Positions 41,277-51,206 of a stretch of 64,000 bases of DNA are shown piece by piece. The stretch covers positions 175,738-239,737 of the forward strand of contig JAEUKA010000040.1 in NCBI GenBank assembly GCA_016794465.1. Direction: 5' to 3'. The notes below the pieces were generated by a model. The model did not search any database. It was not told where the DNA came from and was given only the letters and a program-made list of their open reading frames with translations. This stretch comes from Myxococcales bacterium (GTDB taxonomy: Bacteria > Myxococcota_A > Polyangia > Palsa-1104 > JAEUJZ01). Positions within the stretch are counted from its first letter, which is position 1, and the number at the start of each line of letters is the position of its first letter. The position numbers were made by a program, and so were the translations under genes.

Positions 41277-43445
41277 ATGTATGTGGCGCTAGAACGTGGC
41301 CGGTTACGGATACTTGGGGTGCTGCTGGCATCCGTGCTTGCAGCGACTGGTCTGCTCATCCCCCAAAGCGGATGGGCAGTTCCAAAGCTGCGTTACCAAA
41401 CCGATGTCAAGGGAGACATCATCGCGATTGGCAATACGCTTGGTCAGGACTGCCGCGCGAACGATGCCCAGGGGATGGCGATTCCCAAGCCGGTGGTTGG
41501 GAACGTGGGTGCCTGCGGTGATCCACTGACGATCGATGACAGTGCACCGGATGTGCTGTGGCGCGCCGATGATGGGATGGCGCGAGCGGACACCATGCTG
41601 ATGATTGATCAGGCGCGCAGCTCGGCGATGCTGAGCATCCCGCAAGGCTCGCAGGTGGTGTATGCGCGGCTGTACTGGGGTGGCAACCTGAGCGAGGACG
41701 TAAACCTCGCCAGCAGTGGCGTCAGCTTTGAAAAAGTCGGCGCTTTTTCCATGACGGTGGCGCCAAACAATCCGGCCAAGGATGTCTCGACCACCCTGGG
41801 CGGTGGCGGCGGCTACGTCTATCAGAGCTCTGCGGATGTGACCTCGATTCTGCAGCGGCATGGCAGTGGCAGCTACCGCGTGGGCAACGTGGTGCGCCGC
41901 AACATCATCAACCGCGATGAGGACGTACAGTTCAACGCGTGGACGCTCTTGGTCGTGTTCCGAAACGACAAGGAGCCGGTCCGCAACATCACGCTGTACG
42001 ACGGTCTGGACGGTGTTGACATCGGTCGCAACGTGAGCCTGGGCGTGATTGGATTCCGCGTTCCGGAAGGTGGCGTTCCGCAGGGCAAGCTCGGCGTGAT
42101 TGGCTACGAGGGCGACTCCGATAAGAAGGATGCGGTCCTGTTTAACAACATCGCGGTCAGCGATCCGGTAAACCCCGCCAACAACATCTTCAACAGCACC
42201 CGCAGCGACTCGGGCATGCCGATGTCGGTGGCAGGTGATCTGCCGCAGCTGGCGGGCACTGCGGGAAGCATGTCGGGACTTGATCTCGACATGATTGATA
42301 TCTCCGCGATGCTCAAGGCGGACGACATTCAGGCGTCGGTGCAAGCGAACTCTGTGGATGATGTCTACTTCGTCGGCGCGCTGTTTACCTCGATTCGCAG
42401 TCGCAAGCCGGTGATCGAGACGACCTTGAACGCCGATCCTGGCACGGTGCGCCCTGGAGATGAGGTTACCTTTACCTCGACGAGCAAGAACGTTGGCGAT
42501 GATGACGGAACAGACATTGTGATTCGTCATCCGATTCCGGACGGACTGACCTATGTGCCGGGTACGATCCGCGTCGTGAGTGGTCCAGAGCCGGGACAGA
42601 ATGGTCCCAAGAGCGATCGCGAAGGCGACGATCAGGCCGAAGTCATCATGGACCCGATGACGGGTAAGCCGGTGCTGGTGGTTCGGATTGGCAAAGGAGC
42701 AAGTGGCACGATGGGTGGCCGGCTGGCTCCCAACGATGCGCCAGTGGTCGTGGAGTACAAGCTGAAGACGGACAAGGGCGCGATGGGCAAGATTCCCACC
42801 CAGAGCCAGACCACGGCGGGCACGGGCGGAAACCCGGCGCTGCCTCCTGCGACGTTCCCTTCGGGCAATGGAATGCAGCCGGGCGCTCCGACGGTGGTGA
42901 ATGTCCCAACCGGTGCTGCCGATCTGCGCATCATCGTGACCAAAGATCCGCCGAATGCGCAGCCGGACATGCCGGTGACCTACTCGGTGGACGTGAAGAA
43001 TGTGGGTACGTCGACGGACCCAGGCCCGATCAATGTCAAGGTCCAGATTCCTCCGGGAGGCAAGATTGACGCAGTGAAGCCGGGTCCGGGCTGGACTTGT
43101 ACGCAGCAGGATCGGACGGTGATGTGCAGTCGCCAGACTCCGATGCCGCCGGGAGAGACTTCGCGCGCGGTTGACGTAACGGTGCGGAATCCGAATGGAC
43201 CGACGATGGGCAATGAAGTCACTGGGTCGGTGATCTCCGAAGGTGCGTACGATCCGAACCCCGCTGACAACCTGTGGAGCGAGCTTGGTGGTGGCAACCT
43301 CCGCATTGCGGGTGGTGGCATCGGCTGCTCGCTCAGTCCTGCTGGCAACACCAGCGGTCTGGGAATCTTCGCCGGGATTGGGGTTGCGCTGGCTGTGCTG
43401 GCGATGCTCCGTCGCCGTTCCCATCAGCAATCAGGCTCGCTGTAA
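41277..43445 (+). CDS. Exported DUF11-repeat surface protein with MYXO-CTERM-like tail
   Basis: A 722-aa protein; GAGGAG lies 7 nt before the ATG. Signal peptide about 1-35. The central region has Y-A-R-L-Y-W-G-G plus beta-rich sequence of the DUF3344/surface type, then two DUF11 units (A-D-P-G-T-V-R-P-G-D-E-V-T-F-T, and V-T-K-D-P-P-N-A-Q-P-D-M-P-V-T-Y). The C-terminus has G-C-S-L-S-P-A-G, a membrane helix and R-R-R, matching a myxobacterial sorting signal. Probably displayed at the cell surface. The OmpA/TSP3 gene follows by 15 nt. Confidence 0.75.
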   Translation: MYVALERGRLRILGVLLASVLAATGLLIPQSGWAVPKLRYQTDVKGDIIAIGNTLGQDCRANDAQGMAIPKPVVGNVGACGDPLTIDDSAPDVLWRADDGMARADTMLMIDQARSSAMLSIPQGSQVVYARLYWGGNLSEDVNLASSGVSFEKVGAFSMTVAPNNPAKDVSTTLGGGGGYVYQSSADVTSILQRHGSGSYRVGNVVRRNIINRDEDVQFNAWTLLVVFRNDKEPVRNITLYDGLDGVDIGRNVSLGVIGFRVPEGGVPQGKLGVIGYEGDSDKKDAVLFNNIAVSDPVNPANNIFNSTRSDSGMPMSVAGDLPQLAGTAGSMSGLDLDMIDISAMLKADDIQASVQANSVDDVYFVGALFTSIRSRKPVIETTLNADPGTVRPGDEVTFTSTSKNVGDDDGTDIVIRHPIPDGLTYVPGTIRVVSGPEPGQNGPKSDREGDDQAEVIMDPMTGKPVLVVRIGKGASGTMGGRLAPNDAPVVVEYKLKTDKGAMGKIPTQSQTTAGTGGNPALPPATFPSGNGMQPGAPTVVNVPTGAADLRIIVTKDPPNAQPDMPVTYSVDVKNVGTSTDPGPINVKVQIPPGGKIDAVKPGPGWTCTQQDRTVMCSRQTPMPPGETSRAVDVTVRNPNGPTMGNEVTGSVISEGAYDPNPADNLWSELGGGNLRIAGGGIGCSLSPAGNTSGLGIFAGIGVALAVLAMLRRRSHQQSGSL

Positions 43446-43460
43446 GAAAGGGAATGAGCT

Positions 43461-45320
43461 GTGAACTGGGTTAATCGCGCATTTATCGTCTCGGCGCTGG
43501 CTGGCATTCTCGGCGCAGGTACGTCGGCTTCGGCAGAGCCCAATCAAGGCTTTGAGCTCAATCGCTATCAGCCGACTGCTGCGGGTGAGTGGTCCTTCGC
43601 CGTTGACCATCCCTGGTATTCCTCGACTCGTCGCTTCGCGGCGGGCATCACGCTGAACTATGGACACAGTCCCCTTGTGGCCGGTTCGCAAGATGCAAAC
43701 GGCGCATTCAGCGAGTCGCAGTCACTCATCAACCACTTGTTCATCGCGCACGTCGATCTGGCGGGCTCGTTTCTGGACCGCGTGCTCATCACGGCGTCGC
43801 TGCCGGTGGTGCTGACCAGCGCGGGAGATCCGGCGTTTGCCAGTGGCGCAGCGGTCGGAGACTTGCGACTCGGTGGCAAAGTTCGTCTGTACGGACAGCC
43901 CTATGCGAGCGTGTTTTCAGCCAGCGTGGGACTCGATCTGTGGGTTCCGTTCCGTGCCATGACCGACAGCCTACCGCCCACGGCCAGTGATCAGAGCGTC
44001 CGCGCCCTGCCGAAGCTAGTCGTCGGTGGTGTCTGGAAGAAGCTGCTGTGGTCAAGTACGCTCGGCTTCCTGATTCGCCCTGAAGCTGTCACTGTCTCTC
44101 CTCCGAACTTTGCGGGGAGCCAAGGCCGTGCAGCCTCGGAGCTTCAGATCGGACTCTCGGCGGCGTACTTCGATCAGGAGCGACGCTTCGCAGTGGGCCC
44201 CGAGATGATCCTCACTGCTGCGGCGGCAGGAGAGGACTCCTTTTCGCGCTTCGGAACCAGCCTAGAGCTGCTCCTCGCCGGTCACTACAACATCGCGAAG
44301 ATGATTCAGACCGGCCTGGCAGTGGGAGCGGGCTTTGTCCGTCAGCCAGGGACTCCTGACTTTCGGATGCTGTTCCGGCTTGCCTATGCACCGGTCGCCG
44401 AGAAGAAGCGTGAAAATGACCGCGATGGCGACGGCATTTTGGATGCTGAGGATGCGTGTCCAGACACCAAAGGAATTCGGACCAGCAACCCGGCTACCCA
44501 TGGCTGCCCACCGCCAACGGATCGAGATCGTGACGGCGTAGCGGACGTAAACGACTACTGTCCAGATGTTCATCAGGGACAGACTCCCGATCCCGCGCGA
44601 CTGGGTTGTCCGATGTCGGCTCCCGAGGCGGACCGCGATGGCGACGGCGTGCTCGATAAGGACGATCTCTGTCCTGATCTGCCCCGAGGTCCAGTACCTG
44701 ATCCGGCGCGCTTCGGCTGCCCGGCCCCGGATACTGATCGCGATGGCATTCAAGATCCGGTGGATCTGTGCCCGATGGAGCCGGTCGGCATGAGCCCCGA
44801 TCCCGCCCGTCGTGGTTGTCCGCTGCCAGACCGCGATCATGACACGGTTCCGGACAAGACGGATTTCTGCCCAGACAAGCCCGGGGCTCCGCATCCCGAT
44901 CCCAAGAAGAACGGCTGCCCGGGTCTGCTGACGGTGGACCATGGAAAGATCGTGATCCTCAAGCCGGTGTACTTTGCCACCGACAAGGACATCATCCTGC
45001 CGCAGAGCTTCCCGGTTCTACAGGCAGTGGCGGATGCCCTGAAAGCGGCCACGGGCATCAGGCAGGTCCGGATTGAAGGACACACCGACAGCCAAGGCGT
45101 GCGGATCTACAACGTCGATCTGTCGCAGCGTCGGGCTCGCAGCGTCGTTACCTGGCTGGTTCAGCACGGTATCGAAGTTGAGCGTCTCCAGTCCGAGGGC
45201 TATGGTCCAGACCGGCCGATCGATACCAACGCCACGGTCGCGGGCCGCGCCAAGAATCGCCGCGTCGAGTTCATCATCCTCGACGGTAACGCTGCGATTC
45301 CAAGCAATCCGGCGCAGTAA
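43461..45320 (+). CDS. OmpA-family protein with thrombospondin type 3 repeats
   Basis: A 619-aa protein from a GTG at 43461. Signal peptide ending A-S-A-E, then an N-terminal beta-barrel of about 280 residues. Five or so TSP3 calcium-binding repeats (D-x-D-x-D-G-x-x-D with C-P spacers) span about 315-490, and a C-terminal OmpA peptidoglycan-binding domain contains I-E-G-H-T-D-S-Q-G and N-R-R-V-E-F. It anchors the outer membrane to the cell wall. Co-operonic with the DUF11 surface protein. Confidence 0.88.
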   Translation: MNWVNRAFIVSALAGILGAGTSASAEPNQGFELNRYQPTAAGEWSFAVDHPWYSSTRRFAAGITLNYGHSPLVAGSQDANGAFSESQSLINHLFIAHVDLAGSFLDRVLITASLPVVLTSAGDPAFASGAAVGDLRLGGKVRLYGQPYASVFSASVGLDLWVPFRAMTDSLPPTASDQSVRALPKLVVGGVWKKLLWSSTLGFLIRPEAVTVSPPNFAGSQGRAASELQIGLSAAYFDQERRFAVGPEMILTAAAAGEDSFSRFGTSLELLLAGHYNIAKMIQTGLAVGAGFVRQPGTPDFRMLFRLAYAPVAEKKRENDRDGDGILDAEDACPDTKGIRTSNPATHGCPPPTDRDRDGVADVNDYCPDVHQGQTPDPARLGCPMSAPEADRDGDGVLDKDDLCPDLPRGPVPDPARFGCPAPDTDRDGIQDPVDLCPMEPVGMSPDPARRGCPLPDRDHDTVPDKTDFCPDKPGAPHPDPKKNGCPGLLTVDHGKIVILKPVYFATDKDIILPQSFPVLQAVADALKAATGIRQVRIEGHTDSQGVRIYNVDLSQRRARSVVTWLVQHGIEVERLQSEGYGPDRPIDTNATVAGRAKNRRVEFIILDGNAAIPSNPAQ

Positions 45321-45449
45321 CGGCAGCTGGGGGCAGAGGCCCCCTTTCCGATTCCCACCTGCTTCCCTTCCGATTCCTTCCTGACTCTCCCTGACTTTGC
45401 TGCTCCAGCAGGACTGCTGGTCAGGGGCTCTCTGTCTTCATTCCGTGAA

Positions 45450-47792
45450 TCAGAGAAGCTGCTCGATCAAGTTCATCAGCACGTTCTGATCGAGATTCCC
45501 TTTGGTCAGGTAGGCACTGGCGCCCGCCGACAGTCCACGCTCGCGACTGCGTGCATCATCGTTGCTGGTGATCAGAATGACCGGCAGCGTACGAAACTGA
45601 TCGGACTTACGAATCGTCTGCGTCAGCTGAAAGCCATTGAGCAGCGGCATGTCGACATCCGACAGCACCAGATCAACGCCTCCTGCTTGCACGCGCTCCC
45701 AGCCTTGTACACCGTCGGAGGCCAGCTCGACGACAAAGCCGGCGGCTTCCAGCAGACTCTTTTCCAAGCTACGCGTAGTCACAGAGTCATCAACGACCAG
45801 AATCCGCCGCCGCTTGCGATCTAGCTCTCCATCGGCGCGCACCTTCTGAATCAGCGAGCCCTGTCCGCTGGTCAGCGCACCTTGCCGCAGCAACAGATCC
45901 GCCACGTGAAGCGTCAGCGCCACATAGCCATCAGGAAGAATCACCGCTCCGGCGATGTTGGGAAGGCGCTGCACCCGGTTCCCCAGACTCTTGACCATCA
46001 CTTCCTGTTCGGCCAAAAGCTCATCGACCAAAAAGGCTGCGATGCGATGCTCTGACTTCAGCACCAGCACCGGACGCTTCCCCGGCCAGCCCTTGATGGG
46101 TGTCTGCGGAAGCGCCAGCACTTCACCCAGTGGCTGCAGCGGAATCGGCAGACCATCGACCAGAATCATCGGTCGCTCTCCCACCCACAGCACTTCATTT
46201 TGGCGCAGCCGCAGCAGCTTGTGAACGTAGTTGTTGCTGACCGCAAAGATCTGCTGACACGCCTTCACCAGCAGCACGCGCAGCAGCGTCAGCGTCAGTG
46301 GCACAACCATCCGGAAGCGCATTCCTTTTCCGGGAACAGAGTGCGCATCGACCTCTCCATGCAGGGCCTTGATCTGCGTTCGCACCACATCGAGTCCAAT
46401 GCCGCGACCCGAGACAAGCGACACCGCATCCGCAGCCGTGGAAAAGCCTTCCGCAAACACCAGATCGAGCAGCTGTTGATCACTTGTGGGAATGGGCAGA
46501 TTCATCTTCTGCGCCCGTCGCACAATCGCGTCCTTCGCCAGTCCTTGGCCATCATCGGACACCATCACTTCGACCTGTCCGCCGCGCAGAGCCGCCGATG
46601 CCACAATCACTCCGCGCGCCGGCTTTTTGACACGCTTTCGATCTTCCGGCTTTTCAATTCCGTGATCGACCGCATTGCGGATCAAGTGACGCAGCGGATC
46701 TTTGAGTCCTTCGAGGATCGATCGATCTAGCTCGACATCTCCTCCTTCGATTCGCAGCTCGACTTCCTTTCCTTTGGCCCGCGCCAGATCACGAACCATT
46801 CGATCAAAGCCAACACAGCTGTGCGCAAACGGCAGCATGCGGATGCGCGACACCTGCTGATCCAGCGCGGCGCCGGCATGATCGAGATAGCGCCACTCCT
46901 CGCGAAATGACAGACGCAGCTTGTCCAGCTCGGTCAGGAGTGCCTGAAGTCGCTGTGGTGTCTCTGTCCACAGCTCCCGATTCTTGGCCGGAAGACCCGC
47001 AGATCCATGCGGTGCTGCCGCTGCTTCCAGCTGTCCGATCGTCTTGGCATAACGACGCCAGTCCGCATGCAGCACGCCGAGCGACTCTGAGAGTCCGGCC
47101 AGTCGATCAGAGGTCAAGCGCAGGCGCTGCCGTGCCGCTAGCAGCTCACCACTGCGTGAAAGCAGAAGATCGAGCTTGTCGGTTTCGATCCGAACAGAGA
47201 GCACTTCTTGGGCTGCTGTTCCGTCGCTGACAGACTCAGTTCGAGTGGCCGCCGGAGCCACTGTGGCAGCGTGCGGAGTGGCTTGCGTTGTAACGGTAGG
47301 AATCGCTGCGGAGGGGCCTTCCTTTTCACTGCGCTGAGCAGCCGGCGCAGAGTCCGTACCACTCCGTTCACTCGCCGGTCGGAGCGTTGTCTCGATGAAC
47401 ATCTCCATTTCCATCGACACAGCGAAGAGCAGAGATCCTTCCAGAGACTCCTGTTTGCGCAGCAGCTTCGCCGCTTCCGCCAGTCCATCCAAGACTCCGA
47501 AGATCATCTGGATCAGGTGCTGCTCCAACAGAGCCGGAGTCTTCTTGACCGCCGAGAGGATCTCTTCCAGCTGATGACACGCTTTCTCGATCAGACTCAG
47601 CTCAACGGCCCGCGCGGCTCCCTTCAGGTTGTGCGCTTGGCGCATCAGATCGAGCAGCCGCTTGTCGCGCTCCGCAGTGCCGGCCTCTGTTGTCTCTAGC
47701 GCCAGCACATCGCGGCTCATGGCATGGAGTCGCTCATCGAACTCAACGAGAAACGTCTCCATCAAGAGCTGGATGAGCTGCGTCTTGTCCAT
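45450..47792 (-). CDS. CheA-type hybrid histidine kinase with receiver domain
   Basis: A 780-aa protein. Domains in order: HPt (H-N-L-K-G-A-A-R near 53, phosphorylated His), Ser/Thr/Ala-rich linker (about 140-200), dimerisation and ATPase (H-L-I-R-N-A-V-D-H-G-I-E N box, G-R-G-I-G-L-D-V-V G box), CheW-like domain and C-terminal receiver (V-V-D-D-S, D-V-D-M-P, I-T-S-N and T-K-G-N with Lys). Comparable to FrzE/ChpA-type kinases used for motility or development. Last gene of the chemosensory operon, 9 nt after the transducer gene. Confidence 0.92.
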   Translation of the reverse strand: MDKTQLIQLLMETFLVEFDERLHAMSRDVLALETTEAGTAERDKRLLDLMRQAHNLKGAARAVELSLIEKACHQLEEILSAVKKTPALLEQHLIQMIFGVLDGLAEAAKLLRKQESLEGSLLFAVSMEMEMFIETTLRPASERSGTDSAPAAQRSEKEGPSAAIPTVTTQATPHAATVAPAATRTESVSDGTAAQEVLSVRIETDKLDLLLSRSGELLAARQRLRLTSDRLAGLSESLGVLHADWRRYAKTIGQLEAAAAPHGSAGLPAKNRELWTETPQRLQALLTELDKLRLSFREEWRYLDHAGAALDQQVSRIRMLPFAHSCVGFDRMVRDLARAKGKEVELRIEGGDVELDRSILEGLKDPLRHLIRNAVDHGIEKPEDRKRVKKPARGVIVASAALRGGQVEVMVSDDGQGLAKDAIVRRAQKMNLPIPTSDQQLLDLVFAEGFSTAADAVSLVSGRGIGLDVVRTQIKALHGEVDAHSVPGKGMRFRMVVPLTLTLLRVLLVKACQQIFAVSNNYVHKLLRLRQNEVLWVGERPMILVDGLPIPLQPLGEVLALPQTPIKGWPGKRPVLVLKSEHRIAAFLVDELLAEQEVMVKSLGNRVQRLPNIAGAVILPDGYVALTLHVADLLLRQGALTSGQGSLIQKVRADGELDRKRRRILVVDDSVTTRSLEKSLLEAAGFVVELASDGVQGWERVQAGGVDLVLSDVDMPLLNGFQLTQTIRKSDQFRTLPVILITSNDDARSRERGLSAGASAYLTKGNLDQNVLMNLIEQLL

Positions 47793-47801
47793 GTCTGACT
47801 C

Positions 47802-49904
47802 CTACGCTCCGGTGGGAGCGGACTCCTTGAGGAGATCGTTCAGCTTGATGCCAATCTGGTTCAGCTCTTGCGCTGCCTTTTCGGTCTGCGTTGTCGCAGC
47901 CAAGTTCTGCGTTGCGATCTGATTGATGCTGGCCATCGAACTCCCAACCTGCTCCACTCCGCTGGCCTGTTGCGCCGCTGAAGTCATGATCTGGGAAGAC
48001 ACCGTGGCCGCTTCCGCGATGATGTCACTGAGCAGCTTGATCGTCTCACCGGCCTGTCCCGCAGCCTGGGTCGCGGTCACCATACTGTGGATTCCCTGCT
48101 CGGTAGAATAGACCGCTGTGCTGATCGCCTTTTGAATGCTCTCCAGGATGCTGCGAACTTGACCGGTCGCTTTCTTGGACTGCTCTGCCAGCGCTTTCAC
48201 TTCACTGGCCACGATCGTAAATCCGCGTCCATGTTCACCAGCACGTGACGCTTCAATGGCCGCGTTCAGAGACAACAAGTTGGTCTGCTCCGCAATCTCA
48301 CTCACCGTCGCAATGATCTCTCCGATGGCCTGCGTCTTTTCTGCCAGCGCCACAATGTTCTCTGCCACCTTGTCCGATCGTTCCTTGGCTACGCTGAGCA
48401 CATCCACCGTATCTGTAACTGCTTTGCGTCCGGCTTTTCCTACTTCCTCTGAACGGCGAACAGACTCTGCCACTTTGCGCGCGCGACTGGCCGCTTGAAC
48501 AGCCGTACGGGATACCTCATCGACCGTCGAGACAGTGGCCTTCACTGCCGCCGATTGCTCCCGCGCTCCCAAAGAGAGTCTTCCTGATGCACTGAGGATG
48601 TCTGTGCTGGTGGCTCCCAGCTGAAGCACCACGCCGCGAATCGTCTCACCGAGAACTTCACGATGACGAATCTGCTCGGCCAGGGCATCGCGTGACACCA
48701 GCGTGGTCTTCAGATCTGCGATCATCTTGTTGAATGCGCTGGCCAGCTCGCCCACTTCATCTTCTGAGATCACTGCAATCTTTTCATGCAGGTTTCCCGA
48801 AGCAATGAGGCTGGTTGACTGGGTAAGCTGCACAATCGGTCCAGAGATCGATCGCGCCACATACAGAGCCGTTGCAATGACCACCAGAATCGCCAGGAAT
48901 GCGATGACACTCTGATCCCGGCGCATCGAGGTGATCGATGCAAACGCTTCCTCATACTCAATCTTTGTCACCATGCCCCAGCGGAAGGAAGGAAGGAATC
49001 GCCACACCGCCAGGGCATGCTTGCCGTTGTAGTCCGTCACGACCTCTGCTTGGGTGCTCGCGCGGCCCTGCACCGCTTCGTACAGCGCATGATACTTGGG
49101 CAGCTCTTTGAGCGGGATTTGCCGTCGGAACGCCGCATTCGGATCATAGCGAGTAGGAGCCATGAAGACGAGCTTCTCTCCGCGCAGGGAGCTGACCACT
49201 GTCTCTCCTGTCTCGCCCAGTCCGGTGTAGTCCGACAACAGCTTGTAGATCTCTGCATTGTTGAGCTGTAGCTCGATCACCCCAATCAGCGTTCGCCCAC
49301 GCATCACCGGAGCGGCAATAAAGGCCGACGACTCGTTGGATGCTTGGTAATAGTCAAAGTCCGATACCTCTGCATCGAGCATCGACTTGGTGCGCTCAAA
49401 GACCTTCGCCAGCGAGGAATCCCGATACGGACCGGTGACGATGTTCGACCCCCACACCTCGCCTTTGGTGACCGCGAACAGACACTCTCCCTCCGGCGAG
49501 ATCAGGAATAGATCCGAGTAGCCACGCGACTCCTTGACCGAGGTCAAAAAGGGACGCATCCGCTGATCAATCTCCTCGTATTCCGCAGAGCTGATTCCGC
49601 CCTTTTTGAACGCCTGACTGAAGTCTGCGACTGCGCCCACGATGTCTGGAATGCGCGACAGGCCCGAGACGTTGCGCTTCCGTTCCACCACGTAGTTTTC
49701 GATCTGCACCGCTTTGGCTTTGGACGAAGCTTCCAGCGACTGCTCCACTTCCCGTCGGATAGCTGCCGCCCCGCGCTCGTAGGTGACATACATGATGAGC
49801 GCCATCGGCACAGTGGTCAAAAGCAGAAACCAGGCGAGCAAGCGAGTCGCGAGTCGTGGCTTCCGGAGACTGCGAAGTAACTTCTGCATGGGTGAAGACT
49901 GCAT
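47802..49904 (-). CDS. Methyl-accepting chemotaxis protein with double-Cache sensor and HAMP
   Basis: A 700-aa protein. TM1 near 20-40, a periplasmic domain of about 300 residues with [11 protein letters not shown] and F-I-A-A-P-V-M (dCache features), TM2 near 335-355, HAMP ([13 protein letters not shown]), then the signalling tip [20 protein letters not shown]. No CheR-binding pentapeptide at the C-terminus. It sits between the UrtA-like binding protein and CheA, suggesting they work as a unit. Confidence 0.9.
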   Translation of the reverse strand: MQSSPMQKLLRSLRKPRLATRLLAWFLLLTTVPMALIMYVTYERGAAAIRREVEQSLEASSKAKAVQIENYVVERKRNVSGLSRIPDIVGAVADFSQAFKKGGISSAEYEEIDQRMRPFLTSVKESRGYSDLFLISPEGECLFAVTKGEVWGSNIVTGPYRDSSLAKVFERTKSMLDAEVSDFDYYQASNESSAFIAAPVMRGRTLIGVIELQLNNAEIYKLLSDYTGLGETGETVVSSLRGEKLVFMAPTRYDPNAAFRRQIPLKELPKYHALYEAVQGRASTQAEVVTDYNGKHALAVWRFLPSFRWGMVTKIEYEEAFASITSMRRDQSVIAFLAILVVIATALYVARSISGPIVQLTQSTSLIASGNLHEKIAVISEDEVGELASAFNKMIADLKTTLVSRDALAEQIRHREVLGETIRGVVLQLGATSTDILSASGRLSLGAREQSAAVKATVSTVDEVSRTAVQAASRARKVAESVRRSEEVGKAGRKAVTDTVDVLSVAKERSDKVAENIVALAEKTQAIGEIIATVSEIAEQTNLLSLNAAIEASRAGEHGRGFTIVASEVKALAEQSKKATGQVRSILESIQKAISTAVYSTEQGIHSMVTATQAAGQAGETIKLLSDIIAEAATVSSQIMTSAAQQASGVEQVGSSMASINQIATQNLAATTQTEKAAQELNQIGIKLNDLLKESAPTGA

Positions 49905-49913
49905 GACTCACTC

Positions 49914-51206
49914 CTACGGCGACTCTAGTGACGGTCTGTTCGGATTCGCCCACTGATGTTTCCAGCCAATGAACAGATCACTGAGGAACTTTTCCCAGTC
50001 CGCTTTGGTGCGATAGATGGGATAGGGAACTGGCCGCAGAGGCCGCTGGGAGTCCCACACCACATCGAAGTCTCCGTCGCTGTCAATCTTCCCAATCCGA
50101 GCAGTTCGCCAGACATGGTTGTTTTCTGCGTCGATGTACACCAAGCCTTCCGGAGCACTGAAGCTCTGGTTGGGAAGCGCGCCACGTACCAGATCCACAG
50201 AGACAGAGTTGGCCGCCTTCACCGCAGCAGCCCACAGATACACGCCAAAGTACGCGGACTCAATCGGGTCATCCGTGACTGCATCCGGTCCAAAGCGGGC
50301 GCGGTATCGCTTGATGAAGTCGCGGTTTTCCGGATTGGGCTGACTTTGAAAGTAGTTCCAGGCCGCGTAATCACCAACCATTTCCTTGGCCGACAGGTTG
50401 CGCAGCTCGCGCTCTGCAATCATGAACGACATCGTAGGAATCTTTTCCGGAGTCACGCCAGCCCGTCGCAGCTCGCGGAAAAATGCGATGTTGCTGTCAC
50501 CTGTGATGCTGTTTAGGATCACCGCCGGCTTGGCCGCTACAATCTTGTCCACCACGCTCTTGGTGTCTTTGCTGCCCCACAGGATGTACTCCTCCCCAAC
50601 TATCTCTCCTTTGAGCGCGGCCACCTGATCTTGGATCATCGCGTGGACGGCACGAGAGTGGACCAGATCTGATCCCACCAAAAAGAAGCGCTTCCCCAGA
50701 TTGTCAAAGCACCACTTCACAGCAGGAATCACTTGCTGGTTTGGCGCTGCCCCGGTGTAGATGATGTTGGGAGACTGCTCCAGTCCTTCATAGGTGAGCG
50801 GATAGAACAGCAGGTGATTGTGACGCTCGAACACCGGCTTTCCGGTCTTGCGACTGGCAGAGTTTAGGAATCCGAAGATCACCTTGACTCGCTCTTCTGT
50901 GATCAGCCGCTCTGATTCCCGTGCAAAAGTCGCCGGGTCTGATCGACCATCGACCAGGATCGGCTGAATCGTCCGGCCCAGCAGACCGCCCTGCTGATTG
51001 ATCTCATCGATGGCCATCAGCGTTGCATCGGCAACCGGCTTGGCGCTCAGAGCCATCGTCCCAGTGAGTGCATGCAGGACTCCGACCTTGATCGGTCCGT
51101 CGCTGCCCGGCTCTCCTTTCTTGATACAAGCGGCAAGCAGCAGCAGACAGCTGGCGATCAAAATCCGTCCGAAGTGCTGGTGCGCAGACCTACTCTTAAC
51201 AGTCAT
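49914..51206 (-). CDS. UrtA-like periplasmic binding lipoprotein
   Basis: A 430-aa protein from the ATG at 51206, which gives signal peptide and lipobox L-A-A-C. The pattern V-G-V-L-H-A-L-T-G-T-M-A, A-I-D-E-I-N-Q-Q-G-G-L-L-G-R, L-L-F-Y-P-L-T-Y-E-G-L-E and I-Y-T-G-A-A-P-N-Q-Q matches the urea/short-amide binding protein UrtA/FmdD. No ABC permease or ATPase genes are nearby; it is embedded in a chemosensory operon, so it probably presents ligand to the adjacent transducers. The exact ligand is not certain. Confidence 0.85.
   Translation of the reverse strand: MTVKSRSAHQHFGRILIASCLLLLAACIKKGEPGSDGPIKVGVLHALTGTMALSAKPVADATLMAIDEINQQGGLLGRTIQPILVDGRSDPATFARESERLITEERVKVIFGFLNSASRKTGKPVFERHNHLLFYPLTYEGLEQSPNIIYTGAAPNQQVIPAVKWCFDNLGKRFFLVGSDLVHSRAVHAMIQDQVAALKGEIVGEEYILWGSKDTKSVVDKIVAAKPAVILNSITGDSNIAFFRELRRAGVTPEKIPTMSFMIAERELRNLSAKEMVGDYAAWNYFQSQPNPENRDFIKRYRARFGPDAVTDDPIESAYFGVYLWAAAVKAANSVSVDLVRGALPNQSFSAPEGLVYIDAENNHVWRTARIGKIDSDGDFDVVWDSQRPLRPVPYPIYRTKADWEKFLSDLFIGWKHQWANPNRPSLESP

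Noticed and set aside
41304..43430. 708-codon open frame antisense to the DUF11 protein
   Set aside because: Arg/His-rich composition typical of antisense GC-rich shadows; the plus-strand gene has RBS, signal peptide and domains.
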